Positions 40,754-49,936 of a stretch of 64,000 bases of DNA are shown in pieces. This DNA comes from Sphingomonas glacialis (GTDB lineage Bacteria; Pseudomonadota; Alphaproteobacteria; Sphingomonadales; Sphingomonadaceae). The position numbers and the translations under genes were made by a program. Where the stretch lies: assembly GCF_006439055.1 (NCBI RefSeq), contig NZ_RCZC01000012.1, forward strand, positions 1-64,000, written 5' to 3'. The notes under the pieces were generated by a model. The model saw only the letters and a program-made list of their open reading frames with translations, ran no database searches and was not told the origin of the DNA. Each line of letters starts with the position of its first letter. Positions within the stretch are counted from its first letter, which is position 1.

Positions 40754-42256
40754 ATGCGATTGCGCCGCCGGGGCCTCGCCTCGATCAACAGCGAAATCCG
40801 CGACGGCATCCTGCCCGCCGCGGGCGACATCGCGCAGGTCGCGCGCGAGGATGGCGCGGTCGATCATACGCCCAAAAATTACCGGCTGGTCGCGCTGATC
40901 ATCGCCTGCGCGCTGTTCATGGAGCAGATGGACGCGACGATCCTCGCGACAGCGCTGCCGACGATGGCGCGCGATTTCCATGTGCCCGCGACCAATATGA
41001 GCTCGGCGCTGACCTCGTACCTGCTGGCGCTGGCGATCTTCATTCCGGCGAGCGGGCGGCTGGCCGATCGCTTCGGGTCGCGCACCGTGTTCCGCGCGGC
41101 GATCCTGATCTTCGTCGCGGGCTCGGCGCTGTGCGGCGTCGCGCCGAACCTGCCCTTCATCATGGGCGCGCGCTTCCTGCAGGGGCTGGGCGGCGCGATG
41201 ATGATCCCGATCGGGCGGCTCGTGCTGCTGCGCAGCGTCGCCAAAGAGGACATGGTCTCGGCAATGTCGTGGCTGATCATGCCCGCGCTGATCGGGCCGA
41301 TCCTGGGGCCGCCGGTCGGCGGCGCGATCGTCACCTATCTCGACTGGCGCTGGATCTTTTATCTCAATCTGCCGATCGGGCTGCTCGGTGTCTTCCTGGT
41401 GACGCGCTATATCGGCGAGGTGCGCGCCGAGACGCCGGTGCGGGCGGATCCCCTGGGGTTCGTGCTGTCGGGCGTGGCGCTTGGCTGCCTGTTGTTCGGG
41501 TTCGAGATGACGAGCCGGACGGGCGAGTTGCCGGTGGCGCTCGGCCTGATCGGGATCGGCTGTGTCGCGGGCGCGCTCTACATCCGCCATGCGCGGCACC
41601 GCGCCGATCCGATCCTCGATCTGTCGCTGATGCGCGTGCCGACCTTCCGCCTGTCGCTGATCGGCGGATCGCTGACGCGGATCACGCAGGGCGCGCAGCC
41701 CTTCCTGCTGCCGATGATGCTGCAATTGGGCTTCGGCATGACCGCGGCGGCGAGCGGCGCGATCACCGTCGCGGGGGCGATCGGGTCGCTTGCGATGAAG
41801 GGGCTGGCGCCGCGCATTTTGCGGCGCTGGGGGTTCCGGCGCAGCCTGATCGTCGGCGGGCTGGGGGCGAGTGCGGGCTATGCGGTGTGCGGGCTGTTTC
41901 GGCCCGATTGGCCGGTGCCGGTGATCTTCGGCGTGCTGATGGTGTCCGGGTTTTTCATGTCGTTCCAATTCTCGGCGTACAACACGATCGCCTATGACGA
42001 GATTCCGAGCGACCGGATGAGCTCGGCGACGAGCTTCTACGCGACCTTCCAGCAATTGATGCTGTCGTTCGGGATCTGCGTTGGGGCAGCGTCGCTGCAC
42101 GTCGGGATGTTGGGGGGCGGGCATGCGCTGCCGCGGCTCGGCGATTTTACGCTGGCGTTTTTGGTGGTCACCGCGGTGTCGGCGAGCGCGACGATCTGGA
42201 ACGCGCGGTTTGCAGCCGATGCGGGGGCGGGGATGAGCGGGCATCGGGGCGGATAG
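40754..42256 (+). CDS. MFS transporter, DHA2 (EmrB/QacA-like) drug exporter
   Basis: 500 residues with about 14 hydrophobic segments. The DHA2 motifs are plain: FMEQMDATILATALPTMARDF in helix 1 with the conserved Asp, ADRFGSRTVFRAAI (motif A), GARFLQGLGGAMMIPIGRLVLL, and GPPVGGAIVTYLDWRWIFYLNLPIG (motif C). It exports drugs or metabolites using the proton gradient. The ATG at 40754 gives a 50-residue polar N-terminal extension and has no clear ribosome site, so the true start may differ. No membrane-fusion partner is adjacent. Confidence 0.88.
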   Translation: MRLRRRGLASINSEIRDGILPAAGDIAQVAREDGAVDHTPKNYRLVALIIACALFMEQMDATILATALPTMARDFHVPATNMSSALTSYLLALAIFIPASGRLADRFGSRTVFRAAILIFVAGSALCGVAPNLPFIMGARFLQGLGGAMMIPIGRLVLLRSVAKEDMVSAMSWLIMPALIGPILGPPVGGAIVTYLDWRWIFYLNLPIGLLGVFLVTRYIGEVRAETPVRADPLGFVLSGVALGCLLFGFEMTSRTGELPVALGLIGIGCVAGALYIRHARHRADPILDLSLMRVPTFRLSLIGGSLTRITQGAQPFLLPMMLQLGFGMTAAASGAITVAGAIGSLAMKGLAPRILRRWGFRRSLIVGGLGASAGYAVCGLFRPDWPVPVIFGVLMVSGFFMSFQFSAYNTIAYDEIPSDRMSSATSFYATFQQLMLSFGICVGAASLHVGMLGGGHALPRLGDFTLAFLVVTAVSASATIWNARFAADAGAGMSGHRGG

Positions 42257-42383
42257 GTGGGGCTTGAGGGCGGATGGCTGCTCTCGCCCAGACCCGGTCG
42301 CTTGGATCCTTCAGTGCAATACCAATAGCGGACGTCCAATGGATCGAGTTGCATAGGATCGCTTTGCTGGGCAGTTATGCCTG

Positions 42384-43025
42384 ATGAGCGGAACAGCTTC
42401 ATATCAAGCGGAGAGGCGCGTCCGGGAGGCGCTGGAGGCAGTGTACCGCACTTTCGACTTACCGCCTCCCCGAACGATCGAAGGGTGCCCATGCTGCATG
42501 TCGACACGCGGCACCGATGTTCTGCTCACCACCCCGTTGCGACAGCTGTCCGGTCAGGCGCTCTGGCGTTACGTGTCTGGCGCCTTCCTGACGATTGGCG
42601 ACGAACAAGATTTTCGTTATCTTCTGCCTCGCATTCTCGACATATCGGTGTTTGATCCGGGCAACTCCAACGATCCCGAGATTGTGCTGGGCAAGCTTCC
42701 GCTCGCGCACTGGCGATCTTGGGCTCCGACTGAGCAGAACGTGATCGAAGCGTTCGTTGACGCTTGGTTCGAGTGGGCGCTCGCAAGTGACGTGGCCGAG
42801 GTGGAAGAAGGCTTGATCGGAACGGACGCGGAGAGCGTGCTGTGTGGCGCAGCGAGAGCGAAGATGCCGCTGCATCACTGGCTCCTGCGCTTGTTAGAAC
42901 CGGACGCTGCGCCAGTCCTGATCGACATGAAACACCGCTTTCCAGCCGAGATGTCAGGGTTTTGGGAGTTCGCGCCGGCCGGCTTGCAAGAGCTCTCAAC
43001 GATTCTGGCACAAGGGCGAGCCTAG
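42384..43025 (+). CDS. Conserved hypothetical protein with CPCC motif
   Basis: 213 residues, lower in GC than neighbours. An EGCPCCMST motif at about 33-41 may bind metal, and a conserved-looking block DEQDFRYLLPRILDIS with GKLPLAHWRSWAPTEQNVIEAF follows. The rest is helical and soluble. I have seen similar proteins with CPCC and DFRYFLPRIL blocks in many bacteria without function; some sit near polymorphic toxins, but nothing here shows such a partner. It stands alone between the MFS gene and repeats. Confidence 0.65.
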   Translation: MSGTASYQAERRVREALEAVYRTFDLPPPRTIEGCPCCMSTRGTDVLLTTPLRQLSGQALWRYVSGAFLTIGDEQDFRYLLPRILDISVFDPGNSNDPEIVLGKLPLAHWRSWAPTEQNVIEAFVDAWFEWALASDVAEVEEGLIGTDAESVLCGAARAKMPLHHWLLRLLEPDAAPVLIDMKHRFPAEMSGFWEFAPAGLQELSTILAQGRA

Positions 43026-43060
43026 GTCCGCTTTCCACCGGTGCCCGACATAGCCAATAC

Positions 43061-43148
43061 CGTCGCCCCGGCGGAGGCCGGGGCCTCTGGATGGCTTGGC
43101 GAGCAGCCGGACACCAGCATGGAGGTCCCGGCCTTCGCCGGGGCGACG
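43061..43148. repeat. Paired GC-rich inverted repeat, family 2
   Basis: CGTCGCCCCGGCGGAGGCCG at the left and its inverted partner ending GCCGGGGCGACG at the right, with about 45 bases between. The left arm is nearly identical to the element at 7104-7196. Confidence 0.85.
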
Positions 43149-43246
43149 GTTATATGTGCGGGCCGGACTCCGCCAAGTTCGGACGTGTGTGACCCAAGAT
43201 TGTAGGGTTTAGGCCCTTTCTGGCGGGAAGGAATGACCTAGGTCCG

Positions 43247-43344
43247 CCCCTCCCCTTCAGGGGAGGGGATGGGGGTGGGGGGTGCCTCGCCGAGAGCAAC
43301 CGTTGTGACTTCCCCACCCCAACCCCTCCCCTGAAGGGGAGGGG
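43247..43344. repeat. GC-rich double-hairpin repeat, family 1 (CCCCTCCCCT variant)
   Basis: Hairpins CCCCTCCCCT-TC-AGGGGAGGGG at 43247-43268 and its inverted copy at 43323-43344, joined by G-rich and C-rich arms. Almost the same element occurs at 59453-59551. Confidence 0.85.
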
Positions 43345-43357
43345 CTTTTAGGACGGC

Positions 43358-44170
43358 TCACCCTACGAACGCGCGCTCGATCACATATTGCCCCGGATGC
43401 GAGTTCGAGCCCTCTACGAAGCCCATCGTCTCGAGCTTGGCGGCGAGGTCCTTGATCATCGCCATGCTGCCGCACAGCATGATCCGGTCGGTCTCGGGGT
43501 CGAGGTGCTTCTCGCCCGGCATGTCCTTGAACAGCGTGCCGTCGTCGATCAGCGCGTCGATCCGCCCGGTCGTGTGGAACGGCTCGCGCGTCACGGTCGG
43601 CACATAGGAGAACGCCGTCGCCGCCTGCTCGTCGACGAGCGGATCATCCGCCAACTTCGCTTCGAGCGGCTCGCGGTACGCCAGATCGACGACGCGGCGC
43701 ACGCTGTGGACGATCTGGATCTGGTCGAAGCGATCGTAGATCTCGGGATCGCGCGCGACGCTGAGGAATGGCGCGAGGCCGGTCCCGGTCGACAGCATGA
43801 ACAGCCGCTTGCCCGGCAGCAGCGCATCGGCGACGAGCGTGCCGGTCGGCTTGCGGCCGAGATAGACCTGGTCGCCGGGCTGGATCTGTGACAGGCGCGA
43901 GGTGAGCGGGCCATCGGGCACGCGGATCGAGAGGAATTCGAGTTCCTCTGCATAAGCCGGGCTCGCGATCGAATACGCGCGCAACAACGGGCGCTGCTCG
44001 CCGGCGAGGCCGAGCATCACGAATTCGCCCGAGCGGAAGCGGAAGCTCGCGGGCCGCGTGATCGTGAAGCTGAACAGATGCTCGTTCCACATCCGCACGC
44101 TGAGCACGGTTTCGACGCTCAGCGCCGAGGTCGGTTCTAGACCGGGCAGGCTTGTCACCACATCACTCAT
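43358..44170 (-). CDS. fpr: Ferredoxin-NADP+ reductase
   Basis: 270 residues from the ATG at 44170. FAD-binding motif RAYSIASPAYAEELEFLSIRV, phosphate-binding GPLTSRLSQIQPGD, NADPH site LSTGTGLAPFLSVARDPE, and C-terminal LCGSMAMIKDLAAKLE with the final aromatic-free YVIERAFVG of the bacterial (subclass I) Fpr type. It passes electrons between NADPH and ferredoxin or flavodoxin, often in oxidative stress response. It is alone on its strand; the 89-residue gene upstream may be co-transcribed. Confidence 0.92.
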   Translation of the reverse strand: MSDVVTSLPGLEPTSALSVETVLSVRMWNEHLFSFTITRPASFRFRSGEFVMLGLAGEQRPLLRAYSIASPAYAEELEFLSIRVPDGPLTSRLSQIQPGDQVYLGRKPTGTLVADALLPGKRLFMLSTGTGLAPFLSVARDPEIYDRFDQIQIVHSVRRVVDLAYREPLEAKLADDPLVDEQAATAFSYVPTVTREPFHTTGRIDALIDDGTLFKDMPGEKHLDPETDRIMLCGSMAMIKDLAAKLETMGFVEGSNSHPGQYVIERAFVG

Positions 44171-44373
44171 CAATCGATCGTCCTTCAATGCAAATCCGCC
44201 GCCACACCGTCGCATCGGGTATCGTCCCGATCCCGGCGCGGCTGCCCATCGCACCTCTTCCTGCAAAACGACCGACACGGGGCCGGCGACAGCGCGGCCC
44301 CTGGGCGATCGACATAATCGCGCACCCGTTACTCCGGTCGGGTGCTACAATTCAACTCGTAACTTCGTCGCGA

Positions 44374-44643
44374 TCAGGCGGGCAGCTTCTCGACCAGCGC
44401 GGCGATGCTGTTGCCGGTAAAGGCGGTGAGCGACACGCCGTCGAGCTGGATCGCGCGCTCGAGCGTCAGCGTCGCTGCCGATTGATGTGCGGGATCGAGC
44501 TCGCGCCATGCACGCACCGCGCCTTCGAGGCTGGTGACCTCGGCGACGTCCTCCGCGCCGCGCGGCACGTCTTCGAGCGCGGCGCTCATCCGCCAGTCGA
44601 TCGGGGGCGTCTTGGTGTCGTTGCCCCAGGTTGCTTCGGTCAT
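44374..44643 (-). CDS. Hypothetical protein, 89 residues
   Basis: ATG at 44643 to TGA at 44374. The sequence MTEATWGNDTKTPPIDWRMSAALEDVPRG... is acidic and soluble with two or three helices (VAEVTSLEGAVRAWRELDP, SAATLTLERAIQLDGVSLTAFTGNSIAALVEKL). No family known to me. It lies 200 bases upstream of fpr on the same strand. Confidence 0.6.
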   Translation of the reverse strand: MTEATWGNDTKTPPIDWRMSAALEDVPRGAEDVAEVTSLEGAVRAWRELDPAHQSAATLTLERAIQLDGVSLTAFTGNSIAALVEKLPA

Positions 44644-44810
44644 GATCGTTTGCCTCGTGCTAGAATTGCCAACCGGCCCAGACCGACACAGCGCCGGGGA
44701 GCCTTGGTATGTTCCCCCATTTGCGCCTGCGCGAGCGCAAATCGCGTCCGGCGCGGACTCTTTTGGGATGGACGCGGTTGGGCGCGGGTGGGGTGGGCGA
44801 TCTTTTCGCC

Positions 44811-44836
44811 CGATCGAAACGCTCGATCGAAACGCT
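44811..44836. repeat. Perfect tandem repeat of a 13-mer before tRNA-Gly
   Basis: CGATCGAAACGCT occurs twice directly in tandem (44811-44823 and 44824-44836), just before a TTGACA at 44840. It may be a binding site for a regulator of the tRNA promoter. Confidence 0.7.
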
Positions 44837-44839
44837 CGG

Positions 44840-44868
44840 TTGACAGCGCCACACAAACCTCGGAAAAG
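44840..44868 (+). promoter_or_regulatory. Likely tRNA-Gly promoter
   Basis: A consensus -35 hexamer TTGACA stands at 44840-44845, 33 bases before the mature tRNA end. The -10 at the expected distance (around GGAAAA) is poor, so the assignment rests on the -35 and position. Confidence 0.4.
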
Positions 44869-44877
44869 CGCCGCCAC

Positions 44878-44951
44878 GCGGGTGTAGCTCAATGGTAGAG
44901 CAGAAGCTTCCCAAGCTTACGACGAGGGTTCGATTCCCTTCACCCGCTCCA
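44878..44951 (+). tRNA. tRNA-Gly (anticodon CCC)
   Basis: 74 bases with encoded CCA. Acceptor stem GCGGGTG/CACCCGC, D arm GCTC-AATGGTA-GAGC, anticodon loop TTCCCAA with anticodon CCC, T arm with TTCGATT. The sequence closely resembles E. coli tRNA-Gly(CCC). The anticodon stem has four pairs and one G-A opposition at its outer end. Confidence 0.95.
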
Positions 44952-45069
44952 TCCCATCCCTGACGAAACGACGAGCGCCCTGGGCCTTCCCATCGCGCTG
45001 CGATCGCGGCTAAGGCGCGCGCTTGCGATGGGTCGTAGCGACCCAGCGGCGGCATTAGGGATGACGGCC

Positions 45070-45915
45070 ATGCCCCTCGAAACGGTATCCGAAGTACGCG
45101 CGCATGGCGGGACGCAGGGCGTCTATCGCCACGATTCGTCTGAGACTGGCACGCCGATGACGTTCAGCGTGTTCGTTCCCGATCATGCGCCAGGCGATCG
45201 GCTGCCGGTGCTGTGGTATCTTTCGGGGCTGACCTGCACCCAGGCGAACGTGACCGAAAAGGGCGAGTATCGCGCGGCGTGTCGCGAGGCCGGGATCATT
45301 TTCGTCGCGCCCGATACCTCGCCGCGCGGGGAGGGCGTTCCCGACGATGTCGATGGGGCGTATGATTTCGGGCTCGGCGCGGGCTTCTATGTCGATGCGA
45401 CGCAGGCGCCGTTCGCGCAGCATTACCGCATGGCGAGCTATGTCACCGAGGAGCTGCCTGCGCTCGTTGCAGAGCATTTTCCGGTCGATCCCGCGCGGCA
45501 GTCGATAACCGGGCATTCGATGGGCGGGCATGGCGCGCTGACGCTCGCGCTGGGGCGACCGGGGCGGTATCGCTCGGTTTCGGCGTTTGCGCCGATCGTC
45601 GCGCCGAGCCAGGTGCCGTGGGGGGAGAAGGCGCTGGCGGGCTATCTCGGCGAGGATCGCGCGGCGTGGCGCAAGCACGACGCGGTGGCGCTGATCGAGG
45701 ATGGCGCGCGGGTGCCCGCGTTGCTCGTGGATCAGGGTGATGCGGATGCGTTTCTTGAGAACCAGCTGCGGCCCGAATTGCTCGAGGCGGCGTGCGATGC
45801 GACCGGGATCCCGCTCGAGCTGCGGATGCAGCCGGGGTACGACCACAGCTATTACTTCATCTCGACCTTCCTCGCCGAGCACGTCGCCTGGCATGCGCGT
45901 CAGCTCGTCGGCTGA
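45070..45915 (+). CDS. fghA: S-formylglutathione hydrolase
   Basis: 281 residues from the ATG at 45070 (AGGG ten bases before); an ATG at 45061 is also in frame. It is an esterase-D-like alpha/beta hydrolase with LPVLWYLSGLTCTQANVTEKGEYRAA and the nucleophile S150 in GHSMGGHGAL; the acid and base are in LLVDQGDADAFL and GYDHSYYFI. It hydrolyses S-formylglutathione to formate and glutathione in formaldehyde detoxification. The partner glutathione-dependent formaldehyde dehydrogenase is not in the window. Confidence 0.92.
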   Translation: MPLETVSEVRAHGGTQGVYRHDSSETGTPMTFSVFVPDHAPGDRLPVLWYLSGLTCTQANVTEKGEYRAACREAGIIFVAPDTSPRGEGVPDDVDGAYDFGLGAGFYVDATQAPFAQHYRMASYVTEELPALVAEHFPVDPARQSITGHSMGGHGALTLALGRPGRYRSVSAFAPIVAPSQVPWGEKALAGYLGEDRAAWRKHDAVALIEDGARVPALLVDQGDADAFLENQLRPELLEAACDATGIPLELRMQPGYDHSYYFISTFLAEHVAWHARQLVG

Positions 45916-45930
45916 CGCGCACGCGCGGCG

Positions 45931-47679
45931 TCAGAACAGGCGCTTGAGCAGCCCGACATTGGTCTTGGCGAGGTCGATCACCGAATCGCCGCGGCCGCTG
46001 ATCACCGCTTTCGCCATGTAGAGCGTGAAGCCCTTCATCTGCTCGAGTGTGATCGCGGGCGGCATCGACAGCTCGTTCCGCGCAGTCACGGCATCGAGCA
46101 GCGCGGGGCCGGGGTGGGCGAGCACGTTGCGCACCGCGGTCTCGACATCGCCGGGATCGGTGACGCGCACGCCGTGCAGGCCGATCGCGCGCGCCATCGC
46201 GGCGAAATCGGGATTGTCGAGCGTGACGCCGGTCTCGACCAGCCCCGCCGCCTTCATCTCCATCTCGACGAAGCCGAGCGTGCCGTTGTTGAAGACGATG
46301 ATCTTCACCGGCAGGCCGAGCTGCTTCACTGTCAGCAATTCGCCCATCAGCATGGCGAGACCGCCATCGCCCGACAGCGTGACGACCTGGCGCTGCGGAT
46401 AGGTTGCTTGAACGCCGATCGCCTGCGGCAGCGCGTTCGCCATCGAGCCGTGGTTGAACGAGCCGATCAGGCGGCGGCGGCCGTTCATCTTGAGATAGCG
46501 AGCGGCCCAGATCGTTGGCGTGCCGACGTCGCACGCGAACACCGCGTCGTCTGCGGCCAGTTCGCTCACCACGCGCGCGACGTGCTGCGGGTGGAGCAGG
46601 CCGCTGCCCGGCGTGCCGTGCGCGAGTTCGTCGAGGCCTTCGCGCGCCTTGGCGTAATTTTCGCGCGCGTCCTTGAGGAAGGCACCGTCGCGCCCGGCCT
46701 TGAGTTGCGGCAGCAGCGCCGCGATCGTCGCGCCGACATCGCCGACCAGCCCGAGATCTATCGCCGTGCGGCGACCGAGATTTTCGGGGCGCAGGTCGAT
46801 CTGGGCGACCTTGGCCTTTTCGGGGTAGAATTGGCGGTAGGGGAAGTCGCTGCCGAGGATCAACAGCGTGTCGCAGCCGAGCATCGCGTCATAGCCCGAC
46901 GAGAAGCCGATCAGACCGGTCATCCCGACATCATACGGATTGTCGTATTCGACGAATTCCTTGCCGCCGAGCGCGTGGACGACCGGTGCCTGCAACGCGC
47001 CGGCGAGCTCGACCAGTGCGGCGTGCGCAGTTCGGCAGCCGCGGCCGGCGAGGATCGTGACCTTGTCCGAGCCGTTGAGCAGCTCGGCCAGCTGGGCGAT
47101 CTCGGGCGCGCCTGGGACGACCGTTGCCTTTGGCGGGAGCAGCGCTTGTGCCGAGCGGGCGAGGGTGCCCGTCGTGCTGCGCAGCGCGACGTCGCCCGGC
47201 ATTGCGACGACCGACACACCGCGATGCCCCACGGCCGCGCGGATCGCGGTGTCGAGTGTGCGCGGCATCTGGTCCGCGTCGGAGATCGTCTCGCAATAGA
47301 CGCTGCATTCGCGGAACAGCGCTTCGGGCCGCGTTTCCTGGAAATAGTTCGAGCCGATTTCGCCGCTCGGCACCTGCGCGGCGATTGCGAGCACCGGTAC
47401 GCGCGTGCGGTTGCAATCGTACAGCCCGTTGATGAGGTGCATGTTGCCCGGCCCGCACGAGCCCGCGCAGACCGCGAGCTTGCCCGTCAGCTGCGCCTCG
47501 GCGCCGGCGGCGAAGGCGGCGGCCTCCTCGTTGCGGACGTGCACCCAGGCGATCTTGCCGCGGCGGCGCAGCGCGTCGGTCAGGCCGTTGAGGCTGTCGC
47601 CGACGACGCCGTAGATGCGCTCGACCCCGGCGAGTTCGAGCGTTTCGGCAAACAAATCGGCGATTGTGGTCTTGGACAT
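45931..47679 (-). CDS. poxB: Thiamine-diphosphate-dependent pyruvate dehydrogenase/oxidase (PoxB-like)
   Basis: 582 residues from the ATG at 47679 with GGAGACC upstream. Three ThDP-enzyme domains: the N-terminal domain with the cofactor Glu in NEEAAAFAAGAEAQLTG, a central FAD-type domain, and the C-terminal domain with the ThDP/Mg motif SGDGGLAMLMGELLT...NNGTLGF. The VVGDSLNGLTDALRR start is characteristic of ubiquinone-dependent pyruvate dehydrogenase, which makes acetate and CO2 and feeds electrons to quinone at the membrane. A related pyruvate oxidase is possible. It converges with fghA. Confidence 0.9.
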   Translation of the reverse strand: MSKTTIADLFAETLELAGVERIYGVVGDSLNGLTDALRRRGKIAWVHVRNEEAAAFAAGAEAQLTGKLAVCAGSCGPGNMHLINGLYDCNRTRVPVLAIAAQVPSGEIGSNYFQETRPEALFRECSVYCETISDADQMPRTLDTAIRAAVGHRGVSVVAMPGDVALRSTTGTLARSAQALLPPKATVVPGAPEIAQLAELLNGSDKVTILAGRGCRTAHAALVELAGALQAPVVHALGGKEFVEYDNPYDVGMTGLIGFSSGYDAMLGCDTLLILGSDFPYRQFYPEKAKVAQIDLRPENLGRRTAIDLGLVGDVGATIAALLPQLKAGRDGAFLKDARENYAKAREGLDELAHGTPGSGLLHPQHVARVVSELAADDAVFACDVGTPTIWAARYLKMNGRRRLIGSFNHGSMANALPQAIGVQATYPQRQVVTLSGDGGLAMLMGELLTVKQLGLPVKIIVFNNGTLGFVEMEMKAAGLVETGVTLDNPDFAAMARAIGLHGVRVTDPGDVETAVRNVLAHPGPALLDAVTARNELSMPPAITLEQMKGFTLYMAKAVISGRGDSVIDLAKTNVGLLKRLF

Positions 47680-47704
47680 GGTCGGTCTCCGCAAGCGGTA
47701 AGGG

Positions 47705-48586
47705 TCAGCGGAGGTCGGGCTGCCAGATATAGCCGGTGCCGCGCTTCACGACCCGCCCGACGCCGGGGAAGGGGAAGTGCGGCGCGAAGATCCGCTCATG
47801 GCTCGCGGCGAGCTGCGCGAGGGTCGCCTCGCGGCGGACCATCCCCTGCTTGGCGTCGGTGTCGTAGGCGATCACCCATTCGGGCTTGGCGAGCGAGACG
47901 ATCGCGCTGTGCGCGCTGTCGCCGATGTCGAGCAGGCGCTCCTTGCCCGAGGTGATCTCATAGCCCGAATGGCCGGGGGTGTGGCCGGGCAGCGGGACCG
48001 AGCGGATGCCAGGCACGACCGTCGCGCCGGGGGTGAAGGTCTGCACTTTGGACGTGATCGCTGCGGCCAACGCGGCATTGTCGGGCTTGCTCTTGAGAAA
48101 CGCCCATTCGGCCGCGGCCATGCGGATCGTCGCGTTGGGGAAGGCGAGGCCGCCGTCTGCGGTGAGGAGGCCGCCGACATGGTCGCCGTGCGAATGCGTG
48201 ATCAGCACGTCGGTGACCTTGGCGGGATCGATGCCGGCGGCGGCGAAACTCTTGGGCAGCGACCCGCCGACCTTGGGGCCGAGGCCGGTGTCGATCAGCA
48301 CGGTGTGCCCCGGCATCTCGACGAGCAGCGCGTCGACGCCGAGCGGGAGCGTATCGGTTGGCGCGCCGGCCTGGCGCAGCACCGCCGACACGGCGGGCAC
48401 GCCGACTTGCGGGCCGAACACGCTGGCGTCGTTGGGCACCGCATTGATCATGTCGCGCAACGCTACGAGCCGCAGGCTGCCGAGCTTGAACGCGGTGGCG
48501 GCGGGGGCGATCGGTACGGGGCCGGCCAGTGCGGAGCTCCCGGCGAGCATGGCGAGCGCGGCGGCGAAGAGCGATTTGATGGGCAT
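47705..48586 (-). CDS. Periplasmic metallo-beta-lactamase-fold hydrolase
   Basis: 293 residues from the ATG at 48586. A cleavable signal peptide (SLFAAALAMLAGSSALAG) precedes the MBL fold. The zinc motif is THSHGDHVGG near 135, with downstream ligands in PLPGHTPGHSG and LLDIGDSAH and a final His in FAPHFPFPG. The family contains lactonases, such as quorum-quenching types, and various hydrolases. Location is periplasmic and the substrate unknown. It follows poxB-upstream on the same strand and is divergent from ivd. Confidence 0.85.
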   Translation of the reverse strand: MPIKSLFAAALAMLAGSSALAGPVPIAPAATAFKLGSLRLVALRDMINAVPNDASVFGPQVGVPAVSAVLRQAGAPTDTLPLGVDALLVEMPGHTVLIDTGLGPKVGGSLPKSFAAAGIDPAKVTDVLITHSHGDHVGGLLTADGGLAFPNATIRMAAAEWAFLKSKPDNAALAAAITSKVQTFTPGATVVPGIRSVPLPGHTPGHSGYEITSGKERLLDIGDSAHSAIVSLAKPEWVIAYDTDAKQGMVRREATLAQLAASHERIFAPHFPFPGVGRVVKRGTGYIWQPDLR

Positions 48587-48764
48587 AGGGATCCTCGTGA
48601 GAGCGGAGCAACGATCCCGCGATCGCCGCGGGTCTAACCCGTGGTCAGTTTGCTGGTTCCACAGGTGCGGGGTCAACCGCGTTCGGCGCGCAATCCGACG
48701 CTACCGCTTTGAAACGCGCCGCGCTATTGGCGGTGGTAACACGAGAAACTAAGAGAGGCCGATC

Positions 48765-49928
48765 ATGAACCAGATGGATTTCGCGCTGGGCGAGACGGCG
48801 GATATGATCCGCGACACGACGCAGCGCTTCGCGACCGACCGTATCGCGCCGATCGCGGCGAAGGTCGATGCGGAGGACTGGTTCCCGCAGAGCCTGTGGC
48901 CCGAGATGGGCGCGCTCGGCCTGCACGGCGTGACCGTTGCCGAAGAGGATGGCGGGCTCGGGCTCGGCTATCTCGAGCATGTCATCGCCTGCGAGGAAGT
49001 GTCGCGCGCGTCGGCGTCGGTTGGCCTGAGCTATGGCGCGCACTCGAACCTGTGCGTCAACCAGATCGCACGCTGGGCGTCGCCTGAGCAGAAGGCCAAG
49101 TACCTCCCCAAGCTGATCTCGGGCGAGCATGTTGGGAGCCTTGCGATGTCCGAGGCGGGCGCCGGGTCGGATGTCGTCGGCATGAAGCTCAAGGCCGACA
49201 AGGTGCAGGGCGGTTATGTGCTCAACGGCACCAAATTCTGGATCACCAACGCGGCTTATGCCGATACGCTCGTCGTCTATGCCAAGACCGGCGAGGGCTC
49301 GCGCGGTATCACCACCTTCCTGATCGAGAAGGACATGCCGGGCTTCGCGATCGGGCAGAAAATCGACAAGATGGGGATGCGCGGTTCGCCGACGGCGGAA
49401 CTCGTTTTCACCGATTGCGAGGTGCCCGAGGAAAACATCATGGGCCCGGAGAATGGCGGCGTCGGCGTGCTGATGTCGGGGCTCGATTACGAGCGGACCG
49501 TGCTCGCCGGGATCCAGCTCGGGATCATGCAGGCGTGCCTCGACGTGGTCGTGCCGTACGTGCGTGAGCGGCGGCAGTTCGGCAAGGCGATCGGCAGCTT
49601 CCAGCTGATGCAGGCCAAGATCGCCGACATGTACGTCGCGCTCAATTCGGCGCGCGCCTATGTCTATGCGGTGGCGCGCAGCTGCGATGACGGGCGGACG
49701 ACGCGCTTCGATGCGGCGGGCGCGATCCTGCTCGCGAGCGAGAATGCCGTGAAGGTTGCCAACGAGGCCGTGCAGGCGCTGGGCGGGGCGGGCTATACCA
49801 AGGACTGGCCGGTCGAGCGCTATTATCGCGACGCAAAGCTGCTCGACATCGGCGCGGGGACCAACGAGATCCGCCGGATGCTGATCGGGCGCGAGCTGAT
49901 CGGCAACGACGCACCCGCCGCGCAGTAA
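48765..49928 (+). CDS. ivd: Isovaleryl-CoA dehydrogenase
   Basis: 387 residues, typical acyl-CoA dehydrogenase: AEEDGGLGLGYLEHVIACEEVSRASASVGLSYGAHSNL at 58-95, FAD-binding SLAMSEAGAGSDVVGMKLKA, FWITNAAYAD, and catalytic Glu E243 in SGLDYERTVLAGIQLG, which is placed as in isovaleryl-CoA dehydrogenases rather than at the C-terminal position of most acyl-CoA dehydrogenases. It oxidises isovaleryl-CoA in leucine breakdown and passes electrons to ETF. It is upstream of the methylcrotonyl-CoA carboxylase genes. Confidence 0.95.
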   Translation: MNQMDFALGETADMIRDTTQRFATDRIAPIAAKVDAEDWFPQSLWPEMGALGLHGVTVAEEDGGLGLGYLEHVIACEEVSRASASVGLSYGAHSNLCVNQIARWASPEQKAKYLPKLISGEHVGSLAMSEAGAGSDVVGMKLKADKVQGGYVLNGTKFWITNAAYADTLVVYAKTGEGSRGITTFLIEKDMPGFAIGQKIDKMGMRGSPTAELVFTDCEVPEENIMGPENGGVGVLMSGLDYERTVLAGIQLGIMQACLDVVVPYVRERRQFGKAIGSFQLMQAKIADMYVALNSARAYVYAVARSCDDGRTTRFDAAGAILLASENAVKVANEAVQALGGAGYTKDWPVERYYRDAKLLDIGAGTNEIRRMLIGRELIGNDAPAAQ

Positions 49929-49936
49929 CGCATGTC

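Larger units (their letters stand above)
43026..43357. other. Intergenic region filled by two repeat elements
   Basis: The 332 bases between the CPCC-motif gene and the ferredoxin reductase contain one family-2 element (43061-43148) and one family-1 element (43247-43344). No gene was seen. Confidence 0.8.

Noticed and set aside
43061..43344. Clustered repeats as a CRISPR array
   Set aside because: The repeats are inverted pairs with differing spacers, not direct repeats of constant length; no cas genes.
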